NCBI RefSeq assembly: GCF_003252795.1
Contig: NZ_QEPQ01000002.1
Location: 124,001 to 188,000 of the forward strand
DNA length: 64,000 nucleotides
Reading direction: 5' to 3'
DNA from: Haemophilus parainfluenzae
GTDB taxonomy: Bacteria; Pseudomonadota; Gammaproteobacteria; Enterobacterales; Pasteurellaceae
The translations under genes and the position numbers were made by a program. Each line of letters begins with the position of its first letter. Position 1 is the first letter of the stretch. Under the pieces are notes generated by a model that saw nothing but the letters and a program-made list of their open reading frames with translations, did no database searches and was not told where the DNA came from. This document shows positions 40,476-50,535 of the stretch, piece after piece.

Positions 40476-41732
40476 ATGACAATAAAAAAATCTCCTTCTT
40501 TATTAGGTGGCGCCATGATTATTGCGGGTACCGCAATTGGTGCCGGTATGCTTGCTAACCCAACCTCGACGGCGGGTGTATGGTTTATCGGCTCTATTCT
40601 GGCTTTGGTTTACACCTGGTTTTGTATGACCACATCAGGTTTGATGATCTTAGAAGCCAACTTACATTATCCTACCGGCTCAAGCTTTGACACCATCGTG
40701 AAAGATTTGTTAGGAAAAGGTTGGAATATTATCAATGGTCTTTCCGTCGCATTTGTGTTGTATATTTTAACTTATGCCTATATCACCTCTGGTGGCGGTA
40801 TTACACAAAACTTGCTCAATCAAGCCTTGGGTTCCGCTGAAAGTGCGGTCGATATTGGACGTACTTCTGGTTCCTTGATTTTCTGTTTTATTCTTGCAGC
40901 TTTCGTCTGGCTTTCTACTAAAGCGGTGGACCGTTTCACAACCATTTTGATCGTTGGAATGGTGGTGGCTTTCTTCCTTTCTACCGCAGGCTTATTGAGC
41001 TCTGTAAAAACAGAGGTGTTATTCAATACTATTGCGGAAGGTGAACAAAGCTATTTGCCTTATTTATTGACCGCACTTCCAGTTTGCTTAGTGTCTTTTG
41101 GTTTCCACGGAAATGTTCCGAGCCTCGTCAAATATTACGATCGTGATGGTCGTCGCGTGATGAAATCGATCTTTATTGGTACAGGTTTAGCCTTAGTGAT
41201 TTACATTTTATGGCAGCTTGCGGTGCAAGGTAATTTACCGCGTACCGAGTTTGCTCCGGTGATTGCAAAAGGTGGCGATGTATCAGCATTATTGGAAGCG
41301 TTACATAAATACATTGAAGTGGAATACATTGCCGTTGTGTTGAATTTCTTTGCTTATATGGCTATTGCGACTTCATTCTTAGGAGTGACTTTAGGGTTAT
41401 TCGACTACATTGCCGATTTATTTAAATTTGATGACAGCGTATTAGGCAGAACCAAAACCACACTGGTGACGTTCTTACCGCCGCTATTATTAAGTTTACA
41501 ATTCCCTTATGGCTTCGTGATTGCCATTGGTTATGCTGGATTAGCCGCAACCATTTGGGCAGCAATCGTGCCGGCACTGCTTGCTAAAGCCAGTCGTCAA
41601 AAATTCCCAAATGCGACTTATAAAGTCTATGGTGGTAATTTTATGATTGGCTTTGTGATCTTATTCGGTGTGTTAAATATTGTGGCACAAGTAGGTGCAA
41701 ACTTAGGATGGTTTGCAAGTTTCGCAGGATAA
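40476..41732 (+). CDS. mtr: Tryptophan-specific permease
   Basis: Proton-coupled tryptophan importer of the HAAAP family with 418 residues and about 11 transmembrane helices. It begins SPSLLGGAMIIAGTAIGAGM and matches E. coli Mtr through GLMILEANLHYPTGSSFDTI, KDLLGKGWNIINGLSVAFVL and SFLGVTLGLFDYIADLFKFD. TyrP is a close relative, but the fit to Mtr and the TrpR-like operator favour tryptophan. The RBS is TTTAGGACTTAACG. Confidence 0.88.
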   Translation: MTIKKSPSLLGGAMIIAGTAIGAGMLANPTSTAGVWFIGSILALVYTWFCMTTSGLMILEANLHYPTGSSFDTIVKDLLGKGWNIINGLSVAFVLYILTYAYITSGGGITQNLLNQALGSAESAVDIGRTSGSLIFCFILAAFVWLSTKAVDRFTTILIVGMVVAFFLSTAGLLSSVKTEVLFNTIAEGEQSYLPYLLTALPVCLVSFGFHGNVPSLVKYYDRDGRRVMKSIFIGTGLALVIYILWQLAVQGNLPRTEFAPVIAKGGDVSALLEALHKYIEVEYIAVVLNFFAYMAIATSFLGVTLGLFDYIADLFKFDDSVLGRTKTTLVTFLPPLLLSLQFPYGFVIAIGYAGLAATIWAAIVPALLAKASRQKFPNATYKVYGGNFMIGFVILFGVLNIVAQVGANLGWFASFAG

Positions 41733-41751
41733 GTTTTCACGTTAATATAGT

Positions 41752-41777
41752 AGGGGCGTATCAAATACGCCCTTTTT
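41752..41777 (+). terminator. Terminator after mtr
   Basis: GGGCGTA and TACGCCC with a 5-base loop, followed by TTTTT. Confidence 0.85.
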
Positions 41778-41797
41778 AATTTTACATAGGAAACGAG

Positions 41798-42571
41798 ATG
41801 AGTAACAAAACGAGTGTTTACGATAAAGAAAACTTCTTTGCGCTTTATCAAAAACTTCGATCTAACCCAATCAGTCTCAATGAAATCGTAGAAAAGCCGA
41901 CGATGCTTTCCCTCTTACCCGATTTACAAGGGAAAAAATTGCTCGATCTAGGTTGTGGAACGGGTGGACATTTGCAGCTTTATTTAGAACGCAATGTGGC
42001 GAGCGTAGTGGGAACCGATCTTTCTGCTAAGATGCTTGAGCAAGCCAAAAAAGAGCTACAAAAGTGCGGTCAGTTTTCAGGGCGTTTTTCGTTATATCAG
42101 TTACCGATGGAAAAATTGTCAGAATTACCAGAAAGTGATTTTGATGTCATTACCAGCTCTTTTGCTTTTCACTATATTGAAGATTTTCCTGCTTTATTAG
42201 CTTCTATTGCCAACAAACTTAAGCCTAATGGTACATTAGTTTTTTCCCAGGAGCATCCGATTACCACTTGCCATAAAGAAGGGGAGCGCTGGGAAAAAAA
42301 TGAGAAAAAACAGCAAGTCGCTTATCGTTTAAATCATTACCGTGATGAAGGATTGAGAGAGCGGAATTGGTTTCAACAATCTTTTAAAACCTATCACCGC
42401 ACGACGGCAACGATTATTAATGATTTAATTGCTGCAGGTTTTCAAATTGAACAAATGGCTGAACCCATGTTAGCCGACCAGCCACAATGGCATGATGAAT
42501 TTAAAGATTTGCGGCATCGTCCCCCTTTATTGTTTATTAAAGCAAGAAAAGTAATAAATTTGACAAAATAA
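41798..42571 (+). CDS. Class I SAM-dependent methyltransferase, substrate unknown
   Basis: A 257-residue cytosolic protein. SAM-binding motif I is LLDLGCGTGGHLQLYL near residues 48-63, the acidic residue of motif II is in VVGTDLSAKMLEQAK, and motif IV is DVITSSFAFHYIEDF. The C-terminal part (HYRDEGLRERNWFQQSFKTY) may form the substrate lid. It is of the UbiE/SmtA-like small-molecule type, but nothing in its neighbourhood indicates the substrate. It follows the mtr terminator closely and carries an uptake signal at about 42062. Confidence 0.82.
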   Translation: MSNKTSVYDKENFFALYQKLRSNPISLNEIVEKPTMLSLLPDLQGKKLLDLGCGTGGHLQLYLERNVASVVGTDLSAKMLEQAKKELQKCGQFSGRFSLYQLPMEKLSELPESDFDVITSSFAFHYIEDFPALLASIANKLKPNGTLVFSQEHPITTCHKEGERWEKNEKKQQVAYRLNHYRDEGLRERNWFQQSFKTYHRTTATIINDLIAAGFQIEQMAEPMLADQPQWHDEFKDLRHRPPLLFIKARKVINLTK

Positions 42572-42608
42572 ACTGGTTTTTGACCGCACTTTATGGTATA
42601 AATCGCAC

Positions 42609-42640
42609 CGCTGTTTTTGGGTTTCAAAAGCAGCGTTTTT
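42609..42640 (+). terminator. Terminator after the methyltransferase gene
   Basis: CGCTG-TTTT against AAAA-CAGCG forms a stem of about ten pairs with one wobble, followed by TTTTT. Confidence 0.7.
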
Positions 42641-42654
42641 AATTATTAACAACA

Positions 42655-42736
42655 CACACATATCATTAAGGCTTAATCGGGGTGCCAAACGGTCGATTAG
42701 CTGATATGTGGAGGCTCAACCCCAACAAAAGGAAAA
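42655..42736 (+). promoter_or_regulatory. rpsB leader RNA (t44/S2-leader type)
   Basis: Upstream of rpsB, ACATATCA (42658-42665) pairs with TGATATGT (42702-42709), and GGGGT (42679-42683) can pair with ACCCC (42719-42723) in a pseudoknot-like contact close to the start codon. The segment ATATGTGGAGGCTCAACCCC is characteristic of the leader in front of gammaproteobacterial rpsB genes, where ribosomal protein S2 represses its own operon. Confidence 0.7.
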
Positions 42737-42740
42737 TATT

Positions 42741-43463
42741 ATGGCACAAGTTTCAATGCGCGACATGATCAACGCGGGCGTACACTTCGGACACCAAACT
42801 CGTTACTGGAATCCACAAATGAAACCTTTCATTTTTGGTGCTCGTAACGGTGTTCATATCATCAACTTAGAAAAAACTTTACCTTTATTCAACGAAGCTT
42901 TAGCGGAATTAACCCGTATTGCTAGCAACAACGGTAAAGTATTATTCGTTGGTACTAAACGCGCGGCTCAAGAAGCAGTACAAGCTGCAGCATTAGACTG
43001 TCAACAATATTATGTAAACCACCGTTGGTTAGGTGGTATGTTGACTAACTGGAAAACCGTTCGTCAATCAATTAAACGTTTAAAAGATTTAGAAACTCAA
43101 TCTCAAGACGGTACTTTTGACAAATTAACCAAAAAAGAAGCGTTAATGCGTACCCGTGAGATGGAAAAACTTGAATTAAGCCTTGGCGGTATCAAAGATA
43201 TGGGCGGCTTACCAGATGCGTTATTCGTTATCGGTGCAGACCACGAACATATCGCTGTTAAAGAAGCAAACAACCTAGGTATTCCTGTGTTTGCTATTGT
43301 TGATACTAACTCAACTCCAGCTGGCGTAGATTTCGTTATCCCAGGTAACGATGATGCGACTCGTGCTATCCAACTTTACGTTTCTGCAGCTGCAGCAGCG
43401 GTTAAAGAAGGTCGTGGTAACGAAGCTCAAGTTGCTGAAGAATTAGCAGCTGACGCAGAATAA
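42741..43463 (+). CDS. rpsB: 30S ribosomal protein S2
   Basis: A 240-residue small-subunit protein. Family motifs [32 protein letters not shown] and [14 protein letters not shown] are intact. The frame is open upstream, but ATG at 42741 behind AAAGGAAAATATT is the true start by homology. It is followed by a perfect 24-base palindrome acting as a partial terminator before tsf. Confidence 0.98.
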   Translation: MAQVSMRDMINAGVHFGHQTRYWNPQMKPFIFGARNGVHIINLEKTLPLFNEALAELTRIASNNGKVLFVGTKRAAQEAVQAAALDCQQYYVNHRWLGGMLTNWKTVRQSIKRLKDLETQSQDGTFDKLTKKEALMRTREMEKLELSLGGIKDMGGLPDALFVIGADHEHIAVKEANNLGIPVFAIVDTNSTPAGVDFVIPGNDDATRAIQLYVSAAAAAVKEGRGNEAQVAEELAADAE

Positions 43464-43514
43464 TTTAAGTTTTGCAGTAAGGCGAAGCCCTTAATAATCA
43501 AACGATTAATTGGC

Positions 43515-43545
43515 ATAGGGGCTAAATTTAGCCCCTATATTTTTA
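43515..43545 (+). terminator. Hairpin between rpsB and tsf
   Basis: A perfect 24-base palindrome (ATAGGGGCTAAA and its complement, 43515-43538) is followed by ATTTTTA. rpsB and tsf are usually co-transcribed, so this is likely an attenuating terminator that sets the S2 to EF-Ts ratio. Confidence 0.75.
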
Positions 43546-43595
43546 TCTAAAAGTGCGGTCAAAATAAATCGTACTTTCGACAGAGGATTTTTAAA

Positions 43596-44447
43596 ATGGC
43601 TGAAATCACAGCATCATTAGTAAAAGAACTTCGTGAACGTACCGGTGCCGGTATGATGGAATGTAAAAAAGCATTAGTTGAAGCAAACGGTGATATCGAG
43701 TTAGCAATCGACAACATGCGTAAATCTGGTCAAGCTAAAGCAGCTAAAAAAGCAGGCCGTGTTGCAGCTGAAGGTGTTATCCTTGCTCGTGTAGAAAATG
43801 GTTTCGGTGTATTAGTTGAAATGAACTGTGAAACTGACTTCGTAGCAAAAGATGCTGGCTTCTTAGGTTTAGCAAACGAAGTAGCTGATTTCGCAGCAGC
43901 GCACAAAGGTACCACTATCGAAGCGTTACAAGCACAATTTGAAGAAAAACGTGCTGCATTAGTGGCTAAAATCGGTGAGAACATGAACATCCGTCGTGTT
44001 GCTTACTTAGAGGGTCAAGTTATTGCTCAATACTTACACGGTGCTAAAATCGGTGTGTTAGTTGCGGGTCAAGGTTCAGCTGATGAACTTAAAAAAGTGG
44101 CAATGCACGTAGCGGCATCTAAACCAGAATTCGTGAACCCAGAAGATGTACCTGCAGAAGTAGTTGAACACGAGCGTCAAATCCAAATTGATATCGCAGT
44201 TAACTCTGGCAAACCAAAAGAAATCGCAGAAAAAATGGTTGAAGGCCGTATGAAGAAATTCACTGGTGAAGTTTCATTAACAGGTCAACCATTCGTCATG
44301 GATCCTTCTGTATCTGTAGGTGACTTCTTAAAATCAGTAAACACTTCAGTGTCTAGCTTCATCCGTTTAGAAGTAGGTGAAGGTATCGAGAAAAAAGAAG
44401 AAGATTTCGCAGCTGAAGTTGCAAAAATCACTGGCGGTAACGCTTAA
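43596..44447 (+). CDS. tsf: Elongation factor Ts
   Basis: Nucleotide exchange factor for EF-Tu. It has 283 residues: an N-terminal UBA-like domain ([20 protein letters not shown]), the core motif [13 protein letters not shown] near residue 78, and the dimerisation region. The RBS is AGAGGAT. An uptake signal near 43552 lies in the upstream gap. Confidence 0.98.
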   Translation: MAEITASLVKELRERTGAGMMECKKALVEANGDIELAIDNMRKSGQAKAAKKAGRVAAEGVILARVENGFGVLVEMNCETDFVAKDAGFLGLANEVADFAAAHKGTTIEALQAQFEEKRAALVAKIGENMNIRRVAYLEGQVIAQYLHGAKIGVLVAGQGSADELKKVAMHVAASKPEFVNPEDVPAEVVEHERQIQIDIAVNSGKPKEIAEKMVEGRMKKFTGEVSLTGQPFVMDPSVSVGDFLKSVNTSVSSFIRLEVGEGIEKKEEDFAAEVAKITGGNA

Positions 44448-44465
44448 TTTTCTCCATTGAGATAT

Positions 44466-44498
44466 AAAAAAAGCCGATATTGAATATCGGCTTTTTTG
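44466..44498. terminator. Bidirectional terminator between tsf and the phosphoethanolamine transferase
   Basis: AAGCCGATAT and ATATCGGCTT around a loop of two to three bases, with an A run before and a T run after, between convergent genes. Confidence 0.88.
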
Positions 44499-44519
44499 TT
44501 GTCTGAAATTTGAGATTTT

Positions 44520-46079
44520 CTATTTCTTTGGACGAATATCGATGGCAGGGTCTGCATCTTGACGATATTTTTCTTCAATCAGTTTTTTCAGTCCATAATC
44601 ATCTTTGTCAGCTTGCTCAGAGAATAAATCTTCTTCTAATGTGAGCTTCGGATTTTTGATCCCTATCCAATTAGCAATACCTTCTAAGAAATTCAGACCA
44701 GATTTAAAGGCTTTGTATTCTTTACGTGCTGTATCATCAGATGAAATTTTAAAGAGCGGAATATTATGATGTAATTGGCTATGACAGTTTTGGTTAAACA
44801 AGGTGACGCCATGTTTATCATCTTCCTGATGACATAAACCATGATCTGAAAAATAAATCATCGAGAAAGTGCGGTGTGTTTTTTGCTCGTTTTCTTTGAG
44901 CGTTTCATACACTTTCTTAATAAAATCATCGGTTTTCTTAATGGATGTAATATAGCAATTTAAGTATTCGTTCTTTTTCTCAATATCATTGTCATTGAAA
45001 ATTTTCGGGTAATCTTCAACGCGATCGCAAGCAAGCGGATGTGAGCCATAAATGTGTAATACAATAAAGCGTTTACCTTGCGTTGGATCTTCTAAAACTT
45101 GGGCAAATTTAGGGATTAAATCAAAATCGCTGTAGTTTGTAGAATTAAAGCTCCCGCCTTTTTTCAAGAAAATGGTTTCATCAGATTTTGAGGCAAGCGA
45201 GGCGACAGGCGTGTCATATTCACCTAAGAAACCTTGATTAGACAGCCAGTAGGTTTTCAGACCTGCAGACTTAATGAGATCCACTAAGCTTAAATCATAG
45301 TTTGGTTCCCATTTTTCTTTATCAGGTAACGTTAACATTAAGCGCAATGAGGCGACAGTGTTGGTTCCGGCGGATGTCATGCCATCAATCAGTGTACCAT
45401 TTGCAGATGACATAAATGGTGTGTCATTGACGGGGTATCCATACGCATGCAAGTAATCTTTTCTCGCACTTTCACCCAAAATAATCACATAATCTTGGTA
45501 TTTAGAATTTTCTAATGTGGATTGTCCCCAGCTGCTTTCCTGTGACATTTTTTTCAATTTTTGCCATTCATTAACAATTTGTACACTCGAATCTATCGTT
45601 TCTTTTAATGGCGCAGCAATCGGTAAGTTGTAACCAATCAACAGAGTAGCGAGGGCAATGAATGTTTTATTACGATAAAATTTCACCCCAAATTTGACCG
45701 CACTTTTGTAATGTAAAAAGACTAAAACTGGAATAGCCAATGCGGCTAAATAGCTGCTCACAGGGATTTGCATGAGAAACTCTTTGGTCTCTAACATATC
45801 TGTCGCGAGAACCGATGCAATATATTGGTAGCTTGGCGCACCAAAATTTAAGCCTGTCGGCGTATAAATCGCGTGTAAGCAAACTAAGGGTAATAAAATA
45901 AAATAGAAAGATTTTCGGCTACTACTTAATAAAATAATGAAAATAGCCGCGAGTAAAATCAGACTAATAGATGGCTCAGGAAACATCCCTGAACCTCGTA
46001 AAATTAAATAACCCGCAGCAATGGCGCAAGCCAAAGAAAAAAGTGCGGTTAAAATTTGTGAGGTTTTTGAAATCTTCAT
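44520..46079 (-). CDS. Phosphoethanolamine transferase (EptA/YhbX-like)
   Basis: A 519-residue inner-membrane enzyme with about five N-terminal transmembrane helices (to about 156) and a periplasmic alkaline-phosphatase-fold (sulfatase-like) domain. Metal and nucleophile motifs are visible: [11 protein letters not shown] with Glu203, [10 protein letters not shown] with nucleophile candidate Thr241, and the C-terminal [17 protein letters not shown]. Several cysteines probably form disulfides. Such enzymes add phosphoethanolamine to lipid A or the LOS core; which acceptor is not shown. It lies on the opposite strand inside an otherwise plus-strand cluster. Confidence 0.87.
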   Translation of the reverse strand: MKISKTSQILTALFSLACAIAAGYLILRGSGMFPEPSISLILLAAIFIILLSSSRKSFYFILLPLVCLHAIYTPTGLNFGAPSYQYIASVLATDMLETKEFLMQIPVSSYLAALAIPVLVFLHYKSAVKFGVKFYRNKTFIALATLLIGYNLPIAAPLKETIDSSVQIVNEWQKLKKMSQESSWGQSTLENSKYQDYVIILGESARKDYLHAYGYPVNDTPFMSSANGTLIDGMTSAGTNTVASLRLMLTLPDKEKWEPNYDLSLVDLIKSAGLKTYWLSNQGFLGEYDTPVASLASKSDETIFLKKGGSFNSTNYSDFDLIPKFAQVLEDPTQGKRFIVLHIYGSHPLACDRVEDYPKIFNDNDIEKKNEYLNCYITSIKKTDDFIKKVYETLKENEQKTHRTFSMIYFSDHGLCHQEDDKHGVTLFNQNCHSQLHHNIPLFKISSDDTARKEYKAFKSGLNFLEGIANWIGIKNPKLTLEEDLFSEQADKDDYGLKKLIEEKYRQDADPAIDIRPKK

Positions 46080-46204
46080 AAAGTTTACCTATAAAATCAA
46101 AACGGCGATATTTTATCGCACTTTTCTGACCAATTTCCATTTTTAACTTTTTCGCTCTTTTGCTAGAATAAGCCAAATTTTGTAACCGACAAAGGAAAAG
46201 ACAA

Positions 46205-46918
46205 ATGAGCCAACCAATTTACAAACGTATTTTATTGAAATTAAGTGGTGAAGCATTACAAGGAGACGAGGGCTTCGGTATCGATCCTTCAATCCTTGAT
46301 CGTATGGCGTTAGAGATTAAAGAATTAATTGAAATGGGCGTGGAAGTTGGTGTTGTGCTCGGCGGTGGTAACTTATTCCGTGGCGCAAAATTAGCTAAAG
46401 CCGGTATGAATCGCGTGGTGGGCGACCATATGGGGATGCTTGCAACCGTGATGAATGGCTTGGCAATGCGTGATGCGCTTCACCGTGCAGATGTGAATGC
46501 AAAATTAATGTCTGCATTCCAATTAAATGGTATTTGCGATACCTATAACTGGTCTGAAGCCATCAAAATGTTGCGTGAAAAACGTGTAGTCATTTTCTCA
46601 GCCGGTACAGGTAGCCCGTTCTTTACTACAGATTCTGCTGCATGCTTACGTGGTATTGAAATTGAAGCGGATATCGTGTTAAAAGCGACCAAAGTTGATG
46701 GCGTGTATGATTGCGACCCTGCAAAAAATCCTAATGCTAAGCTATACCATAAATTATCTTATGCAGAAGTGATTGATAAAGAATTACAAGTAATGGATTT
46801 AGCAGCGTTCACACTTGCGCGTGACCATGGTATGCCAATTCGTGTATTTAATATGTGTAAACCAGGTGCGTTACGTAAAGTGGTACTTGGTACAGAAGAA
46901 GGCACAACGATTAGTTAA
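46205..46918 (+). CDS. pyrH: UMP kinase
   Basis: Hexameric amino-acid-kinase-fold enzyme that makes UDP, allosterically controlled by GTP and UTP. It has 237 residues with [35 protein letters not shown] and [20 protein letters not shown]. The RBS is AAAGGAAAAGACAA. It is followed by a terminator and then frr. Confidence 0.98.
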   Translation: MSQPIYKRILLKLSGEALQGDEGFGIDPSILDRMALEIKELIEMGVEVGVVLGGGNLFRGAKLAKAGMNRVVGDHMGMLATVMNGLAMRDALHRADVNAKLMSAFQLNGICDTYNWSEAIKMLREKRVVIFSAGTGSPFFTTDSAACLRGIEIEADIVLKATKVDGVYDCDPAKNPNAKLYHKLSYAEVIDKELQVMDLAAFTLARDHGMPIRVFNMCKPGALRKVVLGTEEGTTIS

Positions 46919-46937
46919 TTTTTTAAAGAATAAAATG

Positions 46938-46961
46938 GCGAGAGACTATCTCGCTTTTTTT
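46938..46961 (+). terminator. Terminator after pyrH
   Basis: GCGAGA and TCTCGC with a 5-base loop, followed by TTTTTTT. Confidence 0.8.
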
Positions 46962-47042
46962 ATGAATAAATTTATTCAAAACTCCCTAAAAATCCAGTAA
47001 AATCACTGCGTTTTATCTTTATTTATTAAAAAGGACAGATGA

Positions 47043-47600
47043 ATGATTAATGAAATCAAACAAGATGCTGAAGCTCGCATGGAAAAAAGCCTCGAAGCGT
47101 TGCGTGGGCATATTGCAAAAATCCGTACAGGCCGTGCACAACCAAGCTTATTAGATGCGATCCAAGTGGAATACTATGGTGCAGCGACACCACTTCGTCA
47201 ATTAGCTAACGTTGTTGCAGAAGATGCACGTACTTTAGCGGTAACAGTATTTGACCGTTCTTTAATCAGTGCAGTAGAAAAAGCAATTTTAACGTCTGAT
47301 TTAGGTTTAAACCCATCTTCAGCAGGTACAACAATTCGCGTGCCTCTTCCTCCATTAACTGAAGAACGCCGTCGTGATTTAATCAAAATCGTAAAAAGCG
47401 AGGGTGAACAAGGTAAAGTTGCGATTCGTAACGTACGTCGTGATGCAAATGATAAAATCAAAGCATTATTAAAAGACAAAGAAATCAGCGAAAACGATCA
47501 ACATAAAGCGGAAGAAATCATTCAAAGAGTGACTGATAGCTATATCAAAAAAGTGGATGAGATCTTAGCAGATAAAGAAAAAGAATTAATGGATTTCTAA
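47043..47600 (+). CDS. frr: Ribosome recycling factor
   Basis: Splits post-termination ribosomes together with EF-G. It has 185 residues and the typical three-helix plus beta domain arrangement. [20 protein letters not shown] (about residues 26-45), [18 protein letters not shown] and a C-terminal long helix ending DKEKELMDF are intact. Confidence 0.98.
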   Translation: MINEIKQDAEARMEKSLEALRGHIAKIRTGRAQPSLLDAIQVEYYGAATPLRQLANVVAEDARTLAVTVFDRSLISAVEKAILTSDLGLNPSSAGTTIRVPLPPLTEERRRDLIKIVKSEGEQGKVAIRNVRRDANDKIKALLKDKEISENDQHKAEEIIQRVTDSYIKKVDEILADKEKELMDF

Positions 47601-47618
47601 TTGTCGAACCATGTTTTG

Positions 47619-47645
47619 GGGCAGACCAAGTGTCTGCCCTTGTTC
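47619..47645 (+). terminator. Hairpin between frr and dxr
   Basis: GGGCAGAC and GTCTGCCC with a 5-base loop, followed by TTGTTCT. The T run is broken, so termination may be partial. Confidence 0.6.
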
Positions 47646-47689
47646 TATTCTGATAAAAAAATAAAAGCACAAAGTGCGGTCGAAATTTT

Positions 47690-48889
47690 ATGCAAAAACA
47701 AAATCTTGTTATTTTAGGATCAACCGGTTCTATTGGTCATAGCACCCTTTCTGTTATCGAACATAATCCTGACAAATACCATGCCTTTGCGTTAGTAGGG
47801 GGCAAAAATGTTGAGACAATGTTTGAACAATGCGTGAAATTTCAACCGCACTTTGCTGCATTAGATGATGAAAATGCAGCAAAGGTATTGCGAGAAAAAT
47901 TAGCCTCACACCATATTAAAACGGAAGTCTTAGCTGGGCAGAAAGCTATTTGTGAGTTGGCAGCACATCCAGATGCCGATCAAGTTATGGCAGCCATTGT
48001 TGGGGCCGCTGGATTACTACCGACTCTTTCGGCAGTAAAAGCAAGTAAAAAAGTCTTGCTTGCGAATAAAGAATCGTTGGTGACTTGTGGTCAGATCTTT
48101 ATTGATGCTGTGAAGCAGTCAAAAGCAAAATTATTGCCTGTTGATAGTGAGCATAACGCGATTTTTCAATCCTTACCACCTGAAGCACAAGAAAAGGTTG
48201 GATTTTGTCCTTTGAAAGAATTGGGTGTCAGTAAAATTGTCTTAACTGGCTCTGGTGGGCCTTTCCGTTATACGCCATTAAGCGAGTTTGAGCATATTAC
48301 GCCAGAACAAGCCGTTGCTCATCCAAACTGGTCAATGGGCAAAAAAATCTCTGTGGATTCTGCCACAATGATGAATAAAGGTTTAGAGTACATTGAGGCA
48401 CGTTGGCTTTTTAATGCATCGGCTGATGAAATGGAAGTGATTATTCATCCTCAATCTATTATTCATTCAATGGTGCGTTATGTAGATGGTTCGGTCATCG
48501 CTCAAATGGGGAACCCGGATATGCGTACGCCTATTGCGGAAACCATGGCTTATCCAAATCGTACAGTCAGTGGTGTGGAACCATTAGACTTCTTTAAAAT
48601 CAAAGAATTGACATTTATCGAACCTGATTTTAATCGTTATCCAAATTTAAAATTAGCGATCGATGCGTTTTCAGAAGGGCAGTATGCGACAACCGCAATG
48701 AATGCAGCAAACGAAATTGCAGTACAAGCCTTTTTAGATGGATATATTAAATTTACGGATATTGCGAAAATTAACCAAGCATCGGTTGAACAAATGCCAT
48801 CTTCTATTATTTCAAGCATTGATGATGTATTGGCCGTAGATAAGCAAGCCCGAGAATTAGCCGATTCGCTGATTAAAAAGTTGATGTAG
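47690..48889 (+). CDS. dxr: 1-deoxy-D-xylulose 5-phosphate reductoisomerase
   Basis: NADPH-dependent step of the MEP isoprenoid pathway and target of fosmidomycin. It has 399 residues: nucleotide-binding motif [17 protein letters not shown] at the N-terminus, metal/substrate motifs [12 protein letters not shown] and [20 protein letters not shown], and a C-terminal helical domain. An uptake signal lies directly before the start codon, leaving a poor RBS. uppS follows after 40 bases. Confidence 0.97.
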   Translation: MQKQNLVILGSTGSIGHSTLSVIEHNPDKYHAFALVGGKNVETMFEQCVKFQPHFAALDDENAAKVLREKLASHHIKTEVLAGQKAICELAAHPDADQVMAAIVGAAGLLPTLSAVKASKKVLLANKESLVTCGQIFIDAVKQSKAKLLPVDSEHNAIFQSLPPEAQEKVGFCPLKELGVSKIVLTGSGGPFRYTPLSEFEHITPEQAVAHPNWSMGKKISVDSATMMNKGLEYIEARWLFNASADEMEVIIHPQSIIHSMVRYVDGSVIAQMGNPDMRTPIAETMAYPNRTVSGVEPLDFFKIKELTFIEPDFNRYPNLKLAIDAFSEGQYATTAMNAANEIAVQAFLDGYIKFTDIAKINQASVEQMPSSIISSIDDVLAVDKQARELADSLIKKLM

Positions 48890-48929
48890 AATACGCAAAA
48901 GTGCGGTCATAAAATCCGAATATTTTAGA

Positions 48930-49649
48930 ATGAAAGAACTTGATAACAATAACATTCCCAAACATGTTGCTATTATTATGGATGGCAATGGACGTTGGGC
49001 GAAACAACAAAATAAGCTGCGTATTTTTGGACATACAAACGGTGTGGCAGCCGTGCGTCGTGCGGTGAGTTATGCACGACAAACTGGCATTAAATTTTTG
49101 ACATTATATGCGTTTAGCAGTGAAAACTGGAATCGTCCCGAGCAAGAAGTAAGCGCTTTAATGACGCTCTTTATGCAAGCGCTTGATCGAGAAGTCAAAA
49201 AATTACATAAAAATAATATTCGTTTAAAGATTATCGGTGATGTTTCTCGTTTTAGTGAAAAATTGCAAGAGAAGATCGCAAAAGCAGAAAATTTAACGGA
49301 AAATAATACCGCACTGACTTTAAATATTGCGGCTAATTACGGTGGTTGTTGGGATATTGTTCAAGCGACTCAACAATTAGCTGAAAAAGTAAAAAATAAT
49401 GAGATTTCGGTGAGTGATATTAATGAATCACTTTTTCAGCAACATTTAGTGACACAAGATGAACCGCCTGTCGATTTACTAATTCGCACAAGCGGTGAGC
49501 AACGCATTAGTAATTTCTTGCTCTGGCAAATTGCATATGCGGAATTGTGTTTTTTAGATGTGCTTTGGCCGGATTTTAGTGAAAAAGATTTTAATCAGGC
49601 AATTGCCTGCTATCAACAACGTCATCGCCGTTTTGGCGGGACAGAATAA
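48930..49649 (+). CDS. uppS: Undecaprenyl diphosphate synthase
   Basis: cis-Prenyltransferase that makes the C55 lipid carrier for peptidoglycan and O-antigen/LOS sugars. It has 239 residues: [17 protein letters not shown] (catalytic Asp, about residues 16-32), [14 protein letters not shown] and [19 protein letters not shown]. It uses the product chain of the MEP pathway begun by dxr. cdsA follows after 11 bases. Confidence 0.97.
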   Translation: MKELDNNNIPKHVAIIMDGNGRWAKQQNKLRIFGHTNGVAAVRRAVSYARQTGIKFLTLYAFSSENWNRPEQEVSALMTLFMQALDREVKKLHKNNIRLKIIGDVSRFSEKLQEKIAKAENLTENNTALTLNIAANYGGCWDIVQATQQLAEKVKNNEISVSDINESLFQQHLVTQDEPPVDLLIRTSGEQRISNFLLWQIAYAELCFLDVLWPDFSEKDFNQAIACYQQRHRRFGGTE

Positions 49650-49660
49650 GCGGAGAACCT

Positions 49661-50527
49661 ATGCTTAAAGAACGTGTATTATCAGCCATTGTGCTGATTG
49701 CTTTGGTATTATGTGCCTTGTTCTTATTTACCCCATTTTATTTTGCCCTAACCCTAGGCTTTGTGGCGACCCTTGGTATTTGGGAGTGGGCTCAATTTGC
49801 TCGTTTTAAAAATCCTTTAGCACGCCTTTGCATCGCGGCATTTTTAGGCGCATTTATCTTCCTTTGGCTTTATAACGAAGGTAATTATTTAGATGCTGGC
49901 CGAGTGTTTGAAAACTACTTACCGTTGTTATTGCTAAACTCTGTCGGTTGGTGGGCACTTGCATTAGTATTAGTGGTGACTTATCCAAGCTCAGCGAAGT
50001 TTTGGGGGAAAAATATTCCTTTACAACTCCTGTTTGCTTTTTCTACGTTGATTCCTTTTGTGGCAGCAGTCTTACGTTTACGCTTAGATAATTATACAGC
50101 AGATCCACATCATGGTTTATTCTTATTGCTTTATGTGTTTGTATTGGTATGGGCCGCTGATTCTGGTGCATATTTTGCCGGACGAGCCTTTGGTAAGCAC
50201 AAACTTGCACCGAAAGTATCACCTGGGAAAACATGGCAAGGCGTATTTGGAGGCATGATTACCGCGGCGGTATTGGCATTTGTATTTATCCATTTCTCAG
50301 GTGAAACCTTATTAGGTAGCCGTGCAATGAGTGGTTTTGTTGTGCTTTCTGTAGCAACAGTGGCTATTTCTGTATTAGGTGACTTAGCAGAAAGTATGTT
50401 TAAACGTGAATCAGGCATTAAAGACAGTAGTCAATTAATTCCAGGTCATGGCGGTATTTTAGATCGTATTGATAGCTTAACGGCAGCAGTACCATTCTTC
50501 ACATACTTCTATTTCTTTGTGTTATAG
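49661..50527 (+). CDS. cdsA: Phosphatidate cytidylyltransferase
   Basis: Makes CDP-diacylglycerol, precursor of all phospholipids and substrate of PssA encoded at 18.7 kb. It has 288 residues with about eight transmembrane helices. The family signature SMFKRESGIKDSSQLIPGHG, continuing to the DRID motif, is at about residues 245-270. Short spacing to uppS and rseP indicates an operon. Confidence 0.96.
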   Translation: MLKERVLSAIVLIALVLCALFLFTPFYFALTLGFVATLGIWEWAQFARFKNPLARLCIAAFLGAFIFLWLYNEGNYLDAGRVFENYLPLLLLNSVGWWALALVLVVTYPSSAKFWGKNIPLQLLFAFSTLIPFVAAVLRLRLDNYTADPHHGLFLLLYVFVLVWAADSGAYFAGRAFGKHKLAPKVSPGKTWQGVFGGMITAAVLAFVFIHFSGETLLGSRAMSGFVVLSVATVAISVLGDLAESMFKRESGIKDSSQLIPGHGGILDRIDSLTAAVPFFTYFYFFVL

Positions 50528-50535
50528 GATAGAAC

